From: Lutjanus erythropterus
Taxonomy: Eukaryota > Chordata > Actinopteri > Lutjaniformes > Lutjanidae
Direction: 5' to 3'
NCBI GenBank assembly: GCA_020091685.1
Contig: CM034606.1
Coordinates: 15,469,695-15,533,694, forward strand
DNA length: 64,000 nucleotides
Part shown: piece by piece, positions 60,269 to 64,000 of the stretch
How positions within the stretch are numbered: position 1 is the first letter of the stretch
How the letters are laid out: each line of letters begins with the position of its first letter
Position numbers and translations under genes: made by a program
Notes under the pieces: model-generated
Databases searched by the model: none
What the model was told of the DNA's origin: nothing
The model's input: the letters and a program-made list of their open reading frames with translations, nothing else

Positions 60269-62626
60269 CAGACCCTTCTGGATCATTTTTTGAACATGTG
60301 CATGGATGTTGTATCTGATTTTTAAAACTGTTTTGAAATTCTGCCGTGAAAACCACAGAGCTGAGAGGCTCTTTGAAGAGCTGGAACATGGTGGAAACTG
60401 CAGGATTTGTCTCTCTGTGTTTTGGCCACACTTGATTTATTGTGCTTAGCCCGGTTTTGGAGACTCTCCTTTAAATCGATTTTTTCCCCGACTGTACTGC
60501 TGCACCGCCTGTTGGCTTTGGCATGAATATCCGCTCAGTTTACTTAACCTCAGCGTGATTGACAGCCCGTGTGTTGTGTTTGCCGCTGGACCTCCCCCAA
60601 GTGCAGCCCATAATGTTGCATGAAAACACAATGTTAAGCGTCCGAGGCTGGAAACGTGTGGTTCTAGTTAAACTGTCACTTCTGATCATCTTGGTTAATT
60701 GTGAGACAGAGGTTATTGTGTGTTGTTCTTAGATCTGCAGCTTAAGGCAAATTAATGGTGCTGTGTCAGTCACTGCCCTCCTAACTACTTTTAAATGCTG
60801 AACAGAAACAGGGATACGTGCCTGCAGAGCTGACAGAGAGAAAGCTTTGAAATACTGTCTTTGTTTTCTGCACTTGACAACAAACACAAGGCCAAAAGCA
60901 GGGATGAACAAAACAAGATAAACAGAGTTAGTTTATTACTGACATGTGATGTGGTGTTTGGATGAATGGCATTAGAGTCTCTTCATAACTTTCCACCTTT
61001 GTGATGCTACAGCACGCCAAATTTGCATAGCAGTACAGTATATGTGTATGGAACTTGTATGTACAAGTCTGTGTGTATGCTTTAGCATTTAGTGTGTGCA
61101 TTTTCCCATACAACACATATTATACAGAGCGTGAAGCATGTTAAAAGCATGTTATTGCACTTTGGGGCACATGAAGTGGTATTACAGTCAGCACTGTGTA
61201 ACTCACAGTATTCACACACACAGACTTATTTTATTTCAAAGCAACAGCAAAAAATTTAGCAAGAAATCCAGGGAGGTCATATTTATAGTCTTCTTCTTCT
61301 AATATAATTTTTTCTTTGCTCAAGAACGCTGTTATTTAGGTGAGAATAAAACAGAGTTAAAGAAAGTGTCTCAGTTTTTATCTCTGCTGCCTCACATCAA
61401 GGCAGACACCTGTTCCAGCTGCAGCTTGTCTGTGCTGAGTTTACATGTTCATTTCTTTGTAAGTCGGGTGGATGGGTGACTTTTTATTTTTGAAGTGTGT
61501 TATAATAACATAAAAATCAGTAATGATATCTGCACTTGCAATTGTTAACTGTACTTTACAAGTTAATTGCTTACATCTGGAAATTACATTTCTGAAAAAA
61601 AATAAAAGCCCAACCGTTCAAGAGACACAAGGTATCATATGACCACACAGGTTTCAGTAATCCCTTTAGTTAACAGAACATATTTGGAAGAGAAATTTAA
61701 GGCAAATTGTACAATTAATAGTTACAAACTGACTTCAAGGTCCACAGTTTTTTCTGCGTGCAGTGGTAGTGTTACTGGTTTACCCAATACTGGATACCCA
61801 ATGCTACAAAAATAAGTTATTAAAAATGAGATTTTTCCTTTAACTTCATGCACCTCAAGTTAAAAAAAAGGAATGAGTGACAATGCATTTGATAACGTGT
61901 GTTATCACTTATTTAATTATCTCTGGTGTGTTGAAAATACCTTCAAATTATCAGCAATTTCAATAAACTACAACCCATTTAACAGCCAGGTTTGTGCTGC
62001 CATTCACATTCAAGTGGTTGTTGAAGTAGCTTAATCTGTAATGTCAATGACTTGTTTCAGTGTTTGTGCACTTTAAAAATTAGTCAAATAAATTGAAATC
62101 AGTTCACTTGAAGTGTGCTCGGGGAGTTATTAAACAGAGTTGATGAAGCATTCATTTTATGTCAGGCTGCAATGAACCCTGATGCACCCTTGCTGAAATT
62201 AGGCCTGCACTGGCCTGAAGACAGGAGGCAAGAGTTTGCACACAGCACTCTCTTCTGAAAAACATGCTTGATTGTTTGCATCAGGGCTTCGATTTCAGAA
62301 AACTACAGAGAAAATAAGCATATATACTCACTGGCTGCAGCTAAAAATGGCCACCACAGTGTATACATCCACATTCACTACAGCCTTTTCTTCTTCTCTC
62401 CTTCCTCTCCTTTTTTCAGCTCATTTCCCTGCAGCACAAATATTTTCTTAACATATCCCTCTATATCTGATCTTCTGTCATGTTCTGTGACCGGTGCATG
62501 GCGTGTGTACATTGTGTAATTGCATTGTACAAAGTTTGTGGGACATTTTGTGATTAGTGGTCTGAAGCACAAAAAAGGCATTTGGATTATTTTTCCACAT
62601 GCAGCACATGCCCACACGCAAACAGG

Positions 62627-62629
<3 letters not shown>
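60269..62629. other. Intergenic sequence, no gene seen
   Basis: AT-rich; no supported exon, RNA gene or classified repeat. Confidence 0.4.

Positions 62630-62659
<30 letters not shown>
62630..62659. repeat. (CA)15 microsatellite
   Basis: Uninterrupted CA dinucleotides. Confidence 0.97.
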
Positions 62660-62662
<3 letters not shown>

Positions 62663-62809
62663 GTCCAGACTCCCCTGAAACACACATTGAGCATTGTGTT
62701 CCAGGTTTTATTTTTCACAGGGACATCTCCGCTTGCAGCTCATTTCAGCAGAGAGAAACACAGCTGGAGCTTCTGGGACGCAAACAATGCCGTGGCAGTG
62801 ACCATGCCA

Positions 62810-62810
<1 letters not shown>

Positions 62811-62849
<39 letters not shown>
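62811..62849. repeat. (AC)n microsatellite
   Basis: Uninterrupted AC dinucleotides, 39 bp. Confidence 0.97.
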
Positions 62850-62850
<1 letters not shown>

Positions 62851-62851
<1 letters not shown>

Positions 62852-62950
62852 GCCGTAGCCTGGATTTTAGAAATACTGAGGTCATGAGTCACGGCCATGA
62901 TAGGGGGAGGTTGGGGTAATGCCCCCCTGACAAAGTTTTGAGGACTGTGG
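62851..62950. repeat. Probable interspersed repeat fragment
   Basis: GGGCCGTAGCCTGGATTTTA followed by AATACTGAGGTCATGAG resembles a repeat end often found next to CA microsatellites in fish. Family not known. Confidence 0.3.
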
Positions 62951-64000
62951 TATAAATCTATGCATTTTAATGGACTGGAGTCCAGCACAAGTCATAAATA
63001 TGGCCAATTTTGAAATGACTCTTTTTCAGTTAAGTTTCTTATTGCATTGAAATCACTTTCGCTATCAAACAAACTGCAGTATCTGACAGGTTTTGTCTTA
63101 AATTACCTGTCAACTTTTCTGACACTCATCACTCAAGTTCATCCAGACAATAAGCCCAAATCTAAACATTTCACATGGCATGACAGTGCAAAATGAATGT
63201 GTAAAATTTTTTGTCTTAAAATCTCTTTAAATTAAATATATACCAATAAAATGCATAATCTGTTGCCAAGTTTCCACATAGAGCTGTTCAGCTCTGTTGG
63301 CAAGATGATGCATACCAACTTTTGCTCACAACACACCATACAACTAAGTAATTTGTCTCGTCAAGATTTTAAGAAATATATATGAATATCTGAAAAACAA
63401 AGAAATATACTGTGGACATGACCTCAGTGTCCTTGATGATAGCTATGGGCCTGCACACACACACACACACACACACACAATCTTTCCTGCAGGTCGTTGG
63501 ACATCATTCAATGACACTGTGTTCAGCTACATTACACAGTTTGATTTCTTTTTAAGCTTACCTTGTCCTTAGGAGTCTATTCTGTTTTTGCAATTACCGA
63601 TAATGTGTCATTTTTCTACCTTTCATGTACTTCCACGCTATCCCAAAAATATGTAATTCTACTTCCAGGTATGTCTAAAATGGTTGAGTGAAGTAATCCA
63701 TCACTATGAATGCTGTGTTTTCATTTATTTTCTTCAGCATTACCTCATACTTTGAATGAACTCTAGTTTCACTGGACACACAAAACTAACTGTCAAAATG
63801 TGATTTTCAGACACCCCCTGCATGTTTGAATGAGCAGAGTAGATACAGTAAATACTGTACACAGCATGTTTAGTTGCATATTGCATGTACATATAGTTAA
63901 GAGTTGTCCAATAGCCAGCGATCTTCAGTGGTATCCTTCCTCTGTTTACAAACTTCAGAATTCGCTGAACACACATTTATAGGAAAAGATACAAACTGGA
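62951..64000. other. Right-edge intergenic sequence, no gene seen
   Basis: AT-rich; holds one CA microsatellite (63454-63479). Open frames are short and without recognised domains. Confidence 0.4.
63454..63479. repeat. (CA)13 microsatellite
   Basis: Uninterrupted CA dinucleotides. Confidence 0.97.

Noticed and set aside
62378..62919. Several roughly 100-codon open frames on both strands
   Set aside because: Driven by the CA microsatellites at 62630-62659 and 62811-62849.

Overview
The window looks like a piece of a teleost fish nuclear genome, probably a percomorph. The reasons are compact vertebrate genes split by GT-AG introns, abundant CA/GT and CT/GA microsatellites, and many short interspersed elements of kinds common in percomorphs (small hAT-like elements, a tRNA-derived SINE, LINE tails). 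Only two protein-coding genes can be supported, and both are recognisable from their translated exons.

Layout. (1) 1-3600: the 5' part of sfrp5 on the minus strand. Coding exon 1 (2608-3166) encodes the signal peptide and the whole frizzled cysteine-rich domain; intron 1 runs off the left edge, so the exons for the netrin-like domain are not in this window. (2) About 3600-34400: some 31 kb between the divergent sfrp5 and golga7b promoters. I find no convincing coding gene here. It holds repeats, microsatellites and a few non-coding blocks that could be regulatory. (3) 34410-56430: golga7b on the plus strand, with five coding exons (34620-34631, 41462-41587, 42583-42735, 48860-48961, 51557-51643) encoding 159 residues, a CpG-rich promoter and probably a long 3' UTR. 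(4) 56430-64000: intergenic sequence with repeats and no recognised exon. The sfrp5/golga7b neighbourhood matches the vertebrate SFRP5-GOLGA7B-CRTAC1 order (human 10q24), but no crtac1 exon could be found before the right edge.

The two genes do not form a pathway. Sfrp5 is a secreted Wnt antagonist. Golga7b is an Erf4-family accessory subunit of DHHC palmitoyltransferases. The most informative other content is mobile-element archaeology: several 250-350 bp hAT-like elements with near-matching 8-bp target duplications, one inserted inside another; a 419-bp element with long inverted repeats and an internal arm duplication; two pairs of apparently unclassified TIR elements; and a degenerate tandem repeat carrying three DR1-type nuclear-receptor motifs. 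I see no evidence of a new multi-gene system in this window.
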